Origin: Corynebacterium deserti GIMN1.010
GTDB taxonomy: Bacteria > Actinomycetota > Actinomycetes > Mycobacteriales > Mycobacteriaceae
DNA length: 64,000 nucleotides
Direction of reading: 5' to 3'
Assembly: GCF_001277995.1 (NCBI RefSeq)
Contig: NZ_CP009220.1
Span: 1,364,001-1,428,000, forward strand
In this document: piece by piece, positions 8,576 through 18,204 of the stretch
Layout of the letters: the number at the start of each line of letters is the position of its first letter
Numbering within the stretch: the first letter of the stretch is position 1
The notes under the pieces: model-generated
Databases searched by the model: none
What the model was told of the DNA's origin: nothing
What the model saw: the letters and a program-made list of their open reading frames with translations, nothing else
Made by a program: the position numbers and the translations under genes

Positions 8576-9490
8576 TTAGATCTCGATGTTCTTGATCTTC
8601 TTCTGTGCGCGACCGACGGCCTTGTCAGCCTGCTTCTGCAGCTTGTCGTAGTTTTTTGTGGCCTTCTTCTGTGCGCGACCAGTGGTCTCTTCAGCGACCT
8701 GGAGAGCAAAGTTTGCCTTCTCCTGAGCCTTACCGGCAGCCTTCACAGCGGACTTGCGGGCAGTCTTCGCGTTGGCCTGAGCGGCATCCAGCCAATCACC
8801 GCGGTTGTCCTCGATGTAGGTGGTTGCTTTCTGGGCGTAGTCGCTCACGGTGTCTGCCACCTTGTGTGCGGTCTCGCTGGCAGTCTTGAACCAATCATCC
8901 TTGTTCTCGCCGACGAATTCCTGAGCGGTGTGAGCGTACTCGGTGACCTTCTCAGAGGTGTCAGAGATCCAATCGGATGCCTTCTCGCCAAACTTTTCAG
9001 TCTCTGACTTGGTGGGCAGTGCCTGCTGAATTTGCTTCTTACTACGCTTTGCAGCGGTGGTTGCACGCCACTTGACGCCTGGCTTGCCCTCGGTGTCGAC
9101 TGAGGTGATGAATAGTCCACCAAGCAGTGCGACGTTGGTAAGGAAGCCATTGCGTCGGTTGCGCTTTTCATTTTCGTCCTGGGTCTCCCAGAACGCGTTG
9201 CGCGCCAAAATGGTGGGGACAGTCAATACAGCAAGAGTTGCTGCAGAGGTACGTGGTGCACGACCGATCGCCAAGAGGGAACCAGCGCCCACCTTGGTGC
9301 CGCCGATGACGCGGGTAACCATTGCGGGGTCCTTGGAAATGCGCTTTGCGTATTTGCGTGGGAGCACGTATCGGATGCGGTCCAAGACGAGCTGGGTGCC
9401 TTCGACGTGAGCCTCGGTGTTCAAGACAGTTTCTGCGCCGTCGGCAATGTAGACCGATGCGAGCATAGGTCGAGCAAGCTTGCGGATCAT
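8576..9490 (-). CDS. DoxX-family membrane protein with long repetitive helical tail
   Basis: 304 residues. Positions 1-135 look like a DoxX-type membrane domain (RPMLASVYIADGAETV, hydrophobic stretches around 62-95 and 116-130). Residues 160-304 form a charged, Ala/Lys-rich, cysteine-free helical region. It contains three blocks, each opening with Asp-Trp (W174, W200, W233; the first two blocks end Asn-Lys-Asp or Asn-Arg-Gly), then a lysine-rich end with two GRAQKK copies. The tail resembles LEA/apolipoprotein-like amphipathic helices or lysine-rich histone-like tails. Function unknown; membrane-surface or nucleic-acid contact is possible. Start ATG 9490. Confidence 0.75.
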   Translation of the reverse strand: MIRKLARPMLASVYIADGAETVLNTEAHVEGTQLVLDRIRYVLPRKYAKRISKDPAMVTRVIGGTKVGAGSLLAIGRAPRTSAATLAVLTVPTILARNAFWETQDENEKRNRRNGFLTNVALLGGLFITSVDTEGKPGVKWRATTAAKRSKKQIQQALPTKSETEKFGEKASDWISDTSEKVTEYAHTAQEFVGENKDDWFKTASETAHKVADTVSDYAQKATTYIEDNRGDWLDAAQANAKTARKSAVKAAGKAQEKANFALQVAEETTGRAQKKATKNYDKLQKQADKAVGRAQKKIKNIEI

Positions 9491-9715
9491 TATGTTGATG
9501 CTCCAATCAAGATACTTTTATCCATGTAAATCTGCCATTTTCTGGCAGCTGGATGTTTTCCAGGGTTTTATCCTCTATCGATCGTACCTAGGTTATGACC
9601 GGCGTGTGGGCGGCTTAGCTCCATTTGGAGGTAATTCCCAAGAATTATTTAGAGGAAAATCTCCGAGTATGGTCGATGTGCGGTGGGCGAACTGATTTAA
9701 CCGTAAAAGCCTGAT

Positions 9716-10318
9716 CTACCAGCGACGCTCCCACCACACTTCGAGCTGTGGACGCTCTGCTCCAAGCGTAGTTTCCTTGCCATGGCCTGGCCAGACGATG
9801 GAATCATCAGGATAGGTATCAAAGAGGCGTTCCTTGACATCGTTGAAGAGTCGAACGAAATCGCCTTCGCTGCTGGTCTTGCCCAGACCGCCGGGGAAGA
9901 GGCTGTCACCAACAAAGAGATTGGTCTTGCCATCTAGTTCTACCTCCAGCGTCGCGCCACCTGGGGTGTGGCCACGCAGGATAGTGATGGGGAAGGAATG
10001 GCCTTCAAATTCAATGACATCACCGTGATGAAGTTCCACATCCACCGCGGATGGAAGCGCTGGAACCTCAAGGTATGGCGCGTAGTGGGTAGCTCCTGTC
10101 GCCGCGATGATGTCAGGCAGGGCACGCACGTGATCAGCGTGACGATGCGTGGTGAGCACCTTGGTGATCGTGACTCCGTTGTCTGCCGCCAGCTTCAGCA
10201 ACGCAGGGGCATCGTCGGCGGCGTCGATAAGCAAGCCGTTTCCGTTGGCTGCGAGCAGGTAGCAATTGTTGTCCATGGGTGACACGGAAATATGATGAAG
10301 TGTGAGTTCGTTAGTCAT
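9716..10318 (-). CDS. Metallo-beta-lactamase-fold hydrolase (glyoxalase II-like)
   Basis: A 200-residue cytoplasmic MBL-fold enzyme. The metal ligands are visible as THRHADH (HxHxDH), GHTPGG, GDSLFPGG and a terminal PGHGKET. This set is typical of the YcbL/GloB-like group that hydrolyses thioesters such as S-lactoylglutathione or, in actinobacteria, other thiol conjugates. The frame extends to 10546 into uvrA, but ATG 10318 (MTNELTLHHISV) begins the fold. It is divergent from uvrA with 91 bp between them. The substrate cannot be told from sequence. Confidence 0.88.
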   Translation of the reverse strand: MTNELTLHHISVSPMDNNCYLLAANGNGLLIDAADDAPALLKLAADNGVTITKVLTTHRHADHVRALPDIIAATGATHYAPYLEVPALPSAVDVELHHGDVIEFEGHSFPITILRGHTPGGATLEVELDGKTNLFVGDSLFPGGLGKTSSEGDFVRLFNDVKERLFDTYPDDSIVWPGHGKETTLGAERPQLEVWWERRW

Positions 10319-10346
10319 AGTGTTCACACTAGCGGAAACACCTTGT

Positions 10347-10362
10347 TCGCTGCTATGTTCGA
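10347..10362 (+). promoter_or_regulatory. Candidate LexA (SOS) box upstream of uvrA
   Basis: TCGCTGCTATGTTCGA matches the corynebacterial LexA consensus TCGAAnAnnTGTTCGA in the whole right half and the first three bases of the left half. It lies 47 bp upstream of the uvrA start in the divergent region, where an SOS operator would be expected. The poor left half lowers confidence. Confidence 0.4.
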
Positions 10363-10409
10363 GGGTGTATTTCTGAGTTTTCCAATCTATTTTGAAGGGC
10401 AGTTGAGCA

Positions 10410-13259
10410 TTGGCTGATCGCCTTGTAGTTCGCGGTGCGCGGGAACACAACCTGAAGGGCGTGGACATTGACCTGCCACGTGATTCAATGGTGGTTTTCA
10501 CCGGCTTGTCTGGATCAGGCAAGTCTTCTTTGGCGTTTGACACCATTTTCGCCGAAGGCCAGCGCCGTTATGTGGAATCTCTGTCATCCTATGCCCGTAT
10601 GTTCTTGGGGCAAATGGATAAGCCGGACGTTGATCTGATCGACGGCTTGTCGCCTGCGGTCTCGATTGACCAAAAGTCCACCAACCGCAATCCTCGTTCC
10701 ACCGTGGGCACTATCACGGAAGTGTATGACTACCTGCGCCTTTTGTATGCCCGTGCCGGTACAGCACATTGCCCTGTGTGTGATGCTCCTGTGGAGCGTC
10801 AAACTCCACAGCAGATGGTGGATCAGATTCTTGAGATGGAGGAGGGGCTGAAGTTCCAGATCCTTGCTCCTGTGGTGCGCACCCGAAAAGGTGAGTTTGT
10901 TGATCTTTTCGCAGACCTTGCCTCACAGGGATATTCCCGCGTGCGCGTGGACGGTGAGGTTCACCAGCTCTCTGATCCACCCAAGCTGGAAAAGCAGATC
11001 AAGCACGATATCGATGTTGTGGTGGACCGCTTGCAGGTAAAAGCGAGCCAAAAGCAACGTCTGACTGATTCCTTGGAAACTTCCCTCCGCCTGGCAGATG
11101 GAGTTGCGGTGCTGGAATTTGTCAGCCTGGATGAAGATGACCCTAAGAGGTTGCGTCGTTTCTCTGAGAAGATGAGCTGCCCCAATGGCCATGCCTTGAG
11201 CGTTGACGAGCTGGAGCCTCGCGCTTTCTCCTTCAACTCTCCCTATGGCGCCTGCCCAACCTGTGACGGTCTTGGCGTACGCACTGAGGTGGATATTGAC
11301 CTCATTATCCCTGACCCTGATGCACCTGTGACCAAGGCTGTGCAGCCGTGGAACTCCAGCCCTAACAGCTCCTACTTTGAAAAACTTATAGAAGGTCTAG
11401 CTAAGGCACTGGACTTTGATCCTGATACTCCTTATAGTGCGCTAACTGCTGCACAGAAGAAGGCCCTGATCTACGGATCTGAAAAGGAGGTCAGCGTCCG
11501 GTACAAAAACCGCTACGGCAGGATTCGCTCCTGGACAGCTCCATTTGAAGGCGTCATGGGCTACTTTGACCGCAAGCTGGAGCAAACCGATTCCGAATCC
11601 CAGAAGGATCGTCTGCTGGGTTACACCCGCGAAGTACCATGCCCAAGCTGTAAAGGTGCACGCCTCAAGCCAGAGATCCTTGCTGTCCGTTTGGATTCCG
11701 GCTCCCACGGCGCACTGTCGATTGCAGGTCTCACCGCATTGTCAGTTCACGAGGCTTTTGAATTCCTGGATAATCTCACCTTGGGCAAGCGTGAAGAAAT
11801 GATTGCGGGCGCGGTGTTGAAGGAAATTCATGCACGCCTTAAGTTCCTACTTGATGTCGGCTTGTCGTATCTGACCTTGGATCGTGCAGCAGGCACCCTG
11901 TCTGGTGGGGAAGCCCAGCGCATCCGCCTTGCTACCCAGATCGGATCTGGCCTTGCTGGCGTCTTATACGTGTTGGATGAGCCATCTATTGGCCTGCATC
12001 AACGTGACAATCAGCGATTGATCGCCACCCTGGAACAACTCCGCGATATCGGCAACACCCTCATCGTTGTTGAACATGATGAAGACACCATTAGACGTGC
12101 CGATTGGCTCGTGGACATTGGACCACGAGCCGGCGAATACGGTGGCGAAGTGGTTTACCAGGGAGAACCTAATGGAATCCTTGACTGCGAGGAATCCCTA
12201 ACCGGTGCCTACCTGTCTGGGCGACGAACCCTCGGCGTTCCCGATCAGCGTCGCGAGATTGATCCAGCACGTCAACTCACCGTTGTGGGCGCTCGGGAGA
12301 ACAACCTCCGAGGCATTGACGTCGACATTCCGCTCGGTGTGCTGTGTTGCATCACCGGTGTCTCCGGCTCTGGCAAATCCACGCTGATCAACCAGATTCT
12401 GGCAAAGGTCCTGGCCAACAAACTCAACCGTGCACGCCAGGTTCCTGGTCGCGCAAAGCGAGTAGAAGGCCTTGAGCACCTGGATAAATTGGTTCAGGTC
12501 GATCAATCACCGATTGGTCGCACCCCACGATCCAACCCGGCCACCTACACGGGTGTCTTTGACAAGGTACGCAATCTTTTTGCCGAAACCACCGAAGCAA
12601 AAGTTCGTGGATACAAGCCAGGCCGATTCTCCTTCAATATGAAGGGCGGACGGTGCGAAGCCTGCCACGGTGACGGCACCCTCAAGATCGAGATGAACTT
12701 CCTGCCAGACGTCTACGTTCCGTGTGAGGTCTGCGAGGGCAGGCGTTACAACCGCGAAACCCTGGAAGTAAAATACAAGGGCAAGAACATCGCAGAAGTA
12801 TTGGACATGCCGATCTCTGAGGCTGCTGATTTCTTCGAGCCGATCACTTCGATTCACCGTTACCTAGCAACGCTGGTGGATGTGGGCCTTGGATACGTGC
12901 GCCTCGGTCAAGCGGCTACCACCTTGTCCGGTGGTGAAGCTCAGCGCGTGAAGCTCGCGTCTGAACTTCAAAAGCGCTCCAACGGTCGCACCATCTACAT
13001 CTTGGACGAGCCCACCACCGGCCTGCACTTTGAAGACATCCGCAAGCTCATGATGGTGATCCAGGGGCTCGTGGATAAGGGAAACTCCGTTGTTATCATT
13101 GAACACAACCTTGACGTGATCAAGGCAGCTGACTGGATTGTTGATATGGGTCCTGAAGGTGGTTCCGGTGGTGGCACTGTGGTTGCCGAGGGCACCCCGG
13201 AGCAGGTCGCCGAGGTGAAGGGCTCCTACACCGGTCAGTTCCTCAAAGAGCTGCTCTAA
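10410..13259 (+). CDS. uvrA: UvrABC excinuclease subunit A
   Basis: A 949-residue dimeric ABC-type ATPase that finds DNA lesions and loads UvrB. Two ABC modules are visible: Walker [14 protein letters not shown] near residue 30 and [13 protein letters not shown] near 655, each with a signature LSGGEAQR. Zinc-binding CxxC pairs are seen ([15 protein letters not shown], and CEACHGDG with CEVCEGRR). The start is TTG at 10410: the mycobacterial orthologue begins MADRLIVKGAREHNL, matching the codons read from this TTG, and GAAGGGC lies upstream. A candidate SOS box precedes it. The full family length is present. Confidence 0.96.
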   Translation: MADRLVVRGAREHNLKGVDIDLPRDSMVVFTGLSGSGKSSLAFDTIFAEGQRRYVESLSSYARMFLGQMDKPDVDLIDGLSPAVSIDQKSTNRNPRSTVGTITEVYDYLRLLYARAGTAHCPVCDAPVERQTPQQMVDQILEMEEGLKFQILAPVVRTRKGEFVDLFADLASQGYSRVRVDGEVHQLSDPPKLEKQIKHDIDVVVDRLQVKASQKQRLTDSLETSLRLADGVAVLEFVSLDEDDPKRLRRFSEKMSCPNGHALSVDELEPRAFSFNSPYGACPTCDGLGVRTEVDIDLIIPDPDAPVTKAVQPWNSSPNSSYFEKLIEGLAKALDFDPDTPYSALTAAQKKALIYGSEKEVSVRYKNRYGRIRSWTAPFEGVMGYFDRKLEQTDSESQKDRLLGYTREVPCPSCKGARLKPEILAVRLDSGSHGALSIAGLTALSVHEAFEFLDNLTLGKREEMIAGAVLKEIHARLKFLLDVGLSYLTLDRAAGTLSGGEAQRIRLATQIGSGLAGVLYVLDEPSIGLHQRDNQRLIATLEQLRDIGNTLIVVEHDEDTIRRADWLVDIGPRAGEYGGEVVYQGEPNGILDCEESLTGAYLSGRRTLGVPDQRREIDPARQLTVVGARENNLRGIDVDIPLGVLCCITGVSGSGKSTLINQILAKVLANKLNRARQVPGRAKRVEGLEHLDKLVQVDQSPIGRTPRSNPATYTGVFDKVRNLFAETTEAKVRGYKPGRFSFNMKGGRCEACHGDGTLKIEMNFLPDVYVPCEVCEGRRYNRETLEVKYKGKNIAEVLDMPISEAADFFEPITSIHRYLATLVDVGLGYVRLGQAATTLSGGEAQRVKLASELQKRSNGRTIYILDEPTTGLHFEDIRKLMMVIQGLVDKGNSVVIIEHNLDVIKAADWIVDMGPEGGSGGGTVVAEGTPEQVAEVKGSYTGQFLKELL

Positions 13260-13309
13260 TTAATGCGGTAATTGATGCTGTATTTAATAAGGAACAAGTT
13301 CCGCAGGCG

Positions 13310-15403
13310 TTAGCTGATCGAGGGGTCAGTTGGCGCCTGCTGTTCTTTGCTGGCAACGCCAGCGGGTGCAGAAGTGGCAGCGGAGGCAGTTGCGGAAGCA
13401 GGGGCGAAAGCGCCCGCCGAACTACCCACACCACCCGCTCCTGCCTTGATCTCTGCTGTCTTTCGACCACGCATCGAGGCAATGGTCAGCAATGCAATGC
13501 CGGACAGCAGGAATGCGATCGCGCGAGGAACACCGGACAGTGCCACCAGATCGAAGAACACCAACTTGATCGTTCCGGCAACAGCCAATCCCACGCCCGT
13601 CCACAAAGCGCCAGGGGAATCCAGAAGCTTGCGGTTGAGCATGAGGGCCGCTGCGATGACCATCCACAGAATAGACACTGCGGCATGACCGATGAGGAAA
13701 CCAAGCATCATGCCGACATTTCCAGCGATGAGGTTGCCCAGGAATGTGGTGATGGTAACGATAGAAATCGCCGACTGTGTCAACAGGACCAAACCGACCG
13801 CGAGCTGTAGCCAAAGTGCCCGGCCATAGAAGACGCGTCGCGCAGCAATTGTTGTGTAAATGAACACGAGAATGAGCACAGCCGGAATTAGGGCTTCGAT
13901 ATCGGTAAGCCACAGCGGTGACAACGCCACAACATTGCGCAGCAACACGCCAGTCATGGCAACAGAAGCGATGAGCCATGCGACCCACGGCACAACACCC
14001 ATGTCGTGCCCGTTTACGAGCGTACGCATCCACATAAACAGTGCGGCGCCTGCGATGAGGAAGACCATGACGTAGATCGGCTTCGTGGGTAGCTCGGAGT
14101 AGAAGACCTGCACGAAGGTGCCGGCGATGAGGGCAAGTCCAGCGACTGCGACAAGGTGGGCGATTCGCGTTGTCTCGAGGTGGGCGTTTTGCGTTGTGGA
14201 ATTGCCAAAGTGCGCTGCAACACCCATCGCTGCCATGCCAATCGGCGCGATAAGTGCAAGCCAGGGCCAGTCGATATTGGCGAAAATAAACGTCGTGATG
14301 ATGGCGATGATAATCGGGGCGACTGTCGAAACCCAGGTGGTGACCGTGTTGGTTTCAAAGCTGCGCCAATACTCTTCGACGGCGATGTCCTTCTGGCTCT
14401 CGCCATCAGCCTGTGGAGGATCCCACAGGGTGAGACCAACGAGTAGGAGAGTGGTCGTCACACCAGTAAGGGCTGCTGGCCATGGTTGTTCTGGCCACGT
14501 CATCAACAGGGTGAACTGGATGAGCACACCGAATAGTGCTGCGATGGAGCGAGTTATATCTGAGGACACGCGGTAGCTCACCACAAGGGCTGCAACGATC
14601 GAGAAAATCGGCAACCAAGCATCGTAAGCAAACGGGAACATGAGCGCACACAAGCCCGAAACTAGCAGTGCAGAGATAAACACTGGGTGCTTGCCGTCGG
14701 CCCACACTCGCCCAATCAGCAGGAATCCAATGTTGATAGCCAAGATAACGGCGGAACCTATAAGTGGGGGCCACCAATCGAGGATGAACACTACCGCACT
14801 CGTCGTCGCGATAGCCGCTAAGTGCGAGGTGGTGGTCAACGCAACGATCGCTTCAACACGTGTGCCCCGCTTGCGTACATAGGACGCGGCCGCCAGCAAC
14901 GCCAGCGCCAGCAGATACGCACCAATGACTCGGCCAAGCGGTCCCAGCCAACCACGTTGAATAGCCACCGACACCAGCAAAATCACACCAGCAACCGTGA
15001 TGATGCCACCACCGATTGCTACCCCACGCATGATCTTTTCTTCTGAAGACAGTGGCGGCTTCGCCGGCTTTGCTGGACGGGTAGGGCGCGGATAGTGCGG
15101 CGCAAGGCGGCGCTTGTCGACGCCCAGTGGCCACCCTTCGTCTCCTGGGGCGATCGACAGGTGTGCGACTCGACGTGGAATATCGACGATGTCGGAACCT
15201 ATCAACAGTGGTGGCGCTGAATCCTGAACCTCCGCGGGGGTCGGTGAGGGGGTCGGGTGTGGGGCGGCGTCAACAAGCGGGGTTTCAAGCCGTGCCACCA
15301 CATCCTTAATCTCGTTGCTTGCCTCGGCCATGGCGCTTGCGGAGGCCGAGAGCTTTTCCAGGGCAGCTCTTAGGGCCATGCGGTCTGCAGAGTTCGGGTC
15401 CAT
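13310..15403 (-). CDS. DUF2339-type polytopic membrane protein
   Basis: About 697 residues. A short N-terminal coiled segment (ALEKLSASASAMAEASNEIKDVVARLE) and a Pro-rich linker are followed by about 18-20 closely spaced hydrophobic helices to residue about 650, then an Ala/Gly/Ser-rich tail. This matches the DUF2339 family of predicted integral membrane proteins, whose function is unknown. GGLAVA/LFFDLVALSG-like elements near the end (GVGLAVAGTIKLVFFDL) are typical. ATG 15403 is preferred to the TTG at 15430. Convergent with uvrA. Confidence 0.8.
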   Translation of the reverse strand: MDPNSADRMALRAALEKLSASASAMAEASNEIKDVVARLETPLVDAAPHPTPSPTPAEVQDSAPPLLIGSDIVDIPRRVAHLSIAPGDEGWPLGVDKRRLAPHYPRPTRPAKPAKPPLSSEEKIMRGVAIGGGIITVAGVILLVSVAIQRGWLGPLGRVIGAYLLALALLAAASYVRKRGTRVEAIVALTTTSHLAAIATTSAVVFILDWWPPLIGSAVILAINIGFLLIGRVWADGKHPVFISALLVSGLCALMFPFAYDAWLPIFSIVAALVVSYRVSSDITRSIAALFGVLIQFTLLMTWPEQPWPAALTGVTTTLLLVGLTLWDPPQADGESQKDIAVEEYWRSFETNTVTTWVSTVAPIIIAIITTFIFANIDWPWLALIAPIGMAAMGVAAHFGNSTTQNAHLETTRIAHLVAVAGLALIAGTFVQVFYSELPTKPIYVMVFLIAGAALFMWMRTLVNGHDMGVVPWVAWLIASVAMTGVLLRNVVALSPLWLTDIEALIPAVLILVFIYTTIAARRVFYGRALWLQLAVGLVLLTQSAISIVTITTFLGNLIAGNVGMMLGFLIGHAAVSILWMVIAAALMLNRKLLDSPGALWTGVGLAVAGTIKLVFFDLVALSGVPRAIAFLLSGIALLTIASMRGRKTAEIKAGAGGVGSSAGAFAPASATASAATSAPAGVASKEQQAPTDPSIS

Positions 15404-15560
15404 GGACTTCAGCGTATGCCCCGCAGACAATAATTAGGCGGAAGAAATGTATTTGTTATGATCTGAGGGGCGCGAACGTCCATCAAGCTGCAGTTTTGTG
15501 TTTGTTGGGGGAGGGTGTTAATGTAATTGGCACTACCGCCCGATATCTAGTTTTCTAGAT

Positions 15561-15709
15561 GTGGGTCGCAAGAGGAGATCTTCCCACCTAAGGCCGCCAA
15601 GTAATTGGTTGGATACGGGTAAAGCAAGTAGTGATGACACGGACTAGTGCCCGTGTATAACTCTTGAAAGTCAGATCTCCCGTTCATCCTAGATGATGAA
15701 CGGGTTTTT
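15561..15709 (+). promoter_or_regulatory. Structured infC leader with terminator-like attenuator
   Basis: Three elements are visible. Hairpin GTGGG...CCCAC (15561-15587) has an inner AAGA/TCTT stem. ACACGG...CCGTGT forms a second small hairpin near 15636-15656. CCCGTTCATC (15679-15688) pairs with GATGAACGGG (15695-15704) and is followed by TTTTT (15705-15709), a textbook intrinsic terminator lying 75 bp before infC. GGAGATCT (15574-15581) is exactly complementary to AGATCTCC (15673-15680), which overlaps the terminator's 5' arm, so an antiterminator is possible. In E. coli and Bacillus, L20 or IF3 feeds back on this operon; whether that applies here is unknown. Confidence 0.7.
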
Positions 15710-15784
15710 GGTCTGCATAGGGGCAATCACCTCAAGTGGTTCGGTACGTCACATATTTCCCGCACTGCTAACAGAGGAGTCCAC

Positions 15785-16306
15785 ATCAGCGCTGAAGCTC
15801 GCATTAATGAGCGCATCCGAGTTCCCGAAGTCCGCCTCGTCGGACCTAACGGTGAGCAGGTAGGCATTGTTCGCATTGAAGATGCCCGCAAGCTCGCATT
15901 CGACGCAGACCTAGACCTGGTCGAGGTCGCACCCAACGCCAAACCTCCGGTCTGCAAGATCATGGATTACGGAAAGTTCAAGTACGAACAGGCTCAAAAG
16001 GCCCGTGAGTCACGCAAGAATCAGCAGCAGACCGTGGTCAAGGAGCAGAAGCTTCGTCCCAAGATCGACGATCACGATTATGAGACGAAGAAGGGCAATG
16101 TGATCCGCTTCCTTGAGAAGGGATCCAAGGTCAAGGTTACGATCATGTTCCGTGGTCGTGAGCAGGCCCGCCCGGAGCTTGGCTACAGACTCCTTGAGCG
16201 CCTGGCAAACGATGTCGCAGATTTCGGCATTGTGGAAACCCGCGCAAAGCAGGACGGACGAAACATGACTATGGTTCTCGGTCCAGTGCGCAAGGGCAAG
16301 AAGTAA
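15785..16306 (+). CDS. infC: Translation initiation factor IF-3 (ATC start)
   Basis: A 173-residue factor that binds the 30S subunit, prevents premature 50S joining and proofreads the start codon. The N-domain [19 protein letters not shown] and the C-domain [24 protein letters not shown] are complete. The first ATG is at 15962, deep inside the N-domain; the frame homologous to mycobacterial IF-3 (which begins ISTETRVNERIRV) starts at an ATC, 15785, with GAGGAG 5 bp upstream. Rare AUU/AUC starts on infC are known to give autoregulation by IF-3 itself. First gene of infC-rpmI-rplT. Confidence 0.92.
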   Translation: MSAEARINERIRVPEVRLVGPNGEQVGIVRIEDARKLAFDADLDLVEVAPNAKPPVCKIMDYGKFKYEQAQKARESRKNQQQTVVKEQKLRPKIDDHDYETKKGNVIRFLEKGSKVKVTIMFRGREQARPELGYRLLERLANDVADFGIVETRAKQDGRNMTMVLGPVRKGKK

Positions 16307-16333
16307 ACACGAATAGGGTTTAAGGAAACTTTC

Positions 16334-16528
16334 ATGAAGAACAAGACCCACAAGGGCACCGCAAAGCGCGTTAAGGTGACTGGCTCCGGCAAGCTCGTTC
16401 GCGAGCAGGCAAACCGCCGCCACCTTCTCGAAGGCAAGGCATCCACCCGCACCCGTCGCCTGAAGGGCATCGTTGAGGTTGACAAGGCCGACACCAAGCG
16501 CATGAAGCGCCTGCTCGGCAAGGCTTAA
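16334..16528 (+). CDS. rpmI: 50S ribosomal protein L35
   Basis: A 64-residue basic protein of the large subunit. The family pattern is clear: [20 protein letters not shown], the [10 protein letters not shown] segment, and a C-terminal [13 protein letters not shown] lies 8 bp before the ATG. Twenty-seven bp downstream of infC and 61 bp upstream of rplT, the classic infC-rpmI-rplT order. Normal length. Confidence 0.97.
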   Translation: MKNKTHKGTAKRVKVTGSGKLVREQANRRHLLEGKASTRTRRLKGIVEVDKADTKRMKRLLGKA

Positions 16529-16589
16529 GTTAAAAACCTTCGCCTAAACCCCTCCACCTTTCAAGACAAGATTTTAAGGAAGTACCACC

Positions 16590-16973
16590 GTGGCACGTGT
16601 CAAGCGGTCCGTCAACGCCAAGAAGAAGCGTCGCGAAATTCTGAAGTCCGCAAAGGGCTACCGCGGCCAGCGCTCACGCCTTTACCGTAAGGCTAAGGAG
16701 CAGTGGCTGCACTCCATGACTTACTCTTACCGCGATCGTCGCGCCCGTAAGAGCGAGTTCCGTAAGCTGTGGATCCAGCGTATCAACGCTGCTGCCCGCA
16801 TGAACGGCATCACCTACAACCGTCTCATCCAGGGCCTGCGCCTTGCTGAGATCGACGTCGACCGCAAGATCCTTGCTGATCTCGCAGTCAACGACTTTGC
16901 AACCTTCTCCGCAATCTGCGAGGCTGCAAAGGCTGCACTGCCTGAGGATGTTAACGCTCCAAAGGCTGCTTAA
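16590..16973 (+). CDS. rplT: 50S ribosomal protein L20
   Basis: A 127-residue 23S rRNA-binding assembly protein. The long basic N-terminal helix ([18 protein letters not shown]) and the globular C-terminal domain ([26 protein letters not shown]) are complete. GTG start with AAGGA 8 bp upstream. In other bacteria L20 represses this operon by binding its leader or the infC-rpmI mRNA. A strong terminator follows 15 bp after the stop. Confidence 0.97.
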   Translation: MARVKRSVNAKKKRREILKSAKGYRGQRSRLYRKAKEQWLHSMTYSYRDRRARKSEFRKLWIQRINAAARMNGITYNRLIQGLRLAEIDVDRKILADLAVNDFATFSAICEAAKAALPEDVNAPKAA

Positions 16974-16988
16974 GCTGTATCACGGCTG

Positions 16989-17036
16989 GACCTGTGTCCT
17001 GCCACCTTGACGGTGGCGGGGGACAGGTCTTTTTCT
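16989..17036 (+). terminator. Intrinsic terminator of infC-rpmI-rplT
   Basis: GACCTGTGTCCTGCCACC pairs with GGTGGCGGGGGACAGGTC around a TTGAC loop, with a few mismatches, and is followed by TTTTTCT. Clear rho-independent terminator. Confidence 0.95.
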
Positions 17037-17528
17037 ATTTCTGAGATGAATCTTTCGAGGATGAATGTCTCGAGGTTGGAGTCGGTGTGGCAGGTACAAA
17101 AGTCGAGGTTTGTGGATACGGCCCACCCCGGGGTTTTTAGCTGGTCACATAGTTGCTTTTTGATAACCAAACACTCATGCCATGATTTTTGAAAAACCAT
17201 GATCCCGGCACATATGTTTGGTGTCCATCGAGTTTGGCTGAGATGTGGGTCAAATCTGATAAATGCCCGCTCCCGGAATCGTTTCTAAGGGCCTTTTAAA
17301 ACCTCGTCGAGACTAAAACACCCATTTTCAAGTTTTAGACTTTAAATGGCGCACGCGTAACGTGAGTTCAAGCTGTGCCTCGGATCACAAGTGAATTGGC
17401 CTTTAGGGTCTAAAGGTCAAGGGTATTCGAGTCTCTGTGCTAAAAATATTCCGTGTTCTATTCTTCATGTCCACCCCAGCCGATATGGTTGTGAGAGTTG
17501 TTGCAGCATCAACCCGTGGGGAGGATTC
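17037..17528. other. Gene-free, lower-GC stretch with two palindromes
   Basis: Nearly 500 bp with no supported gene. CATGATTTTTGAAAAACCATG (17181-17201) is a near-perfect 21-bp palindrome, and CCTTTAG-GGT-CTAAAGG (17400-17416) is a perfect 7-bp inverted repeat. Either could be a protein-binding site or a small hairpin; neither has a T-tract that would make it a terminator. AT content is visibly higher than in the flanking operons. Confidence 0.55.
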
Positions 17529-18002
17529 ATGAGGAAAAATAGGGAATTTGGTTGGGAAGAAGTCGGTCCAAGCCAAGAAGGTGAACGTTTTACTTTTAGT
17601 GACGAGGCAGTCAACCACATGGTTGACATCAATGAACGATTCAAGGCGCTTCAAGTCGAGCATCCTATAGTTCGGAGAAATTCAGACTATGACATGGAAG
17701 AGGCGCGGATGCTCAATGAAATATATTCTCCGTTGATGTCAGAGGTTATCTATTTCGCGTCACAGTCTGGATTGATGATCGTTTTCGATTGGATGTCCTG
17801 GGCAGAGGGAAACTATTGGTTAAGGTCGGAAAGGCCGAATAAATGGGAAGAGTTCGACGTGGAAACTGCTCGTATGATGGTAACTGCGTTGGTTCGCTCT
17901 GATTATTTCTCATACTCTATGCCCATTAGTTTTTTTGGGAGTGGCAACTTCTTCGGTGTTTTTGACCATCTAACTAATCTGCTTGTGCGCGGATACCGAT
18001 AG
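17529..18002 (+). CDS. Hypothetical protein, possibly DUF6508-like
   Basis: 157 residues, acidic, soluble, no signal peptide or membrane segment. The centre (YDMEEARMLNEIYSPLMSEVIYFA then VFDWMSWAEG) and the end (RSDYFSYSMPISFFGSGNFFGVFDHLTNLL) resemble the small DUF6508 family, of unknown function; I am not certain of that match. ATG 17529 is chosen because GGGGAGG lies just upstream; the frame is open to 17391 but has no ribosome site there. It stands alone between two conserved operons in lower-GC DNA, which suggests an acquired gene. Confidence 0.6.
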   Translation: MRKNREFGWEEVGPSQEGERFTFSDEAVNHMVDINERFKALQVEHPIVRRNSDYDMEEARMLNEIYSPLMSEVIYFASQSGLMIVFDWMSWAEGNYWLRSERPNKWEEFDVETARMMVTALVRSDYFSYSMPISFFGSGNFFGVFDHLTNLLVRGYR

Positions 18003-18100
18003 AGCCAGCGGAGGGACTTTGCGGAGCAACGCGATAATAAGGTGATAATACAAAGCTAAAAAGTGGGCTTTCAAGGATTGAAAACTGAAAAACTGGTTTA

Positions 18101-18130
18101 TTCACCTAAAGGTCATCTTATTTACGCGTC
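18101..18130 (+). promoter_or_regulatory. Possible PhoR-type direct repeats upstream of ugpA
   Basis: TTCACCTA, GTCATCTT and TACGCGTC are arranged with an 11-bp period (8-bp unit plus 3-bp spacer). Response regulator PhoR of C. glutamicum is known to bind loosely conserved 8-bp tandem repeats with 3-bp spacers in phosphate-starvation promoters, and ugpAEBC is one of its known targets. The third repeat is weak. A TAACAT -10-like hexamer follows at 18191-18196. Confidence 0.35.
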
Positions 18131-18204
18131 ATGTTCGTTTCGGACAAAAACTATTCAATTAGAAAACACTAATCAGACACTTGGCTGACATAACATTTCG
18201 GCTC

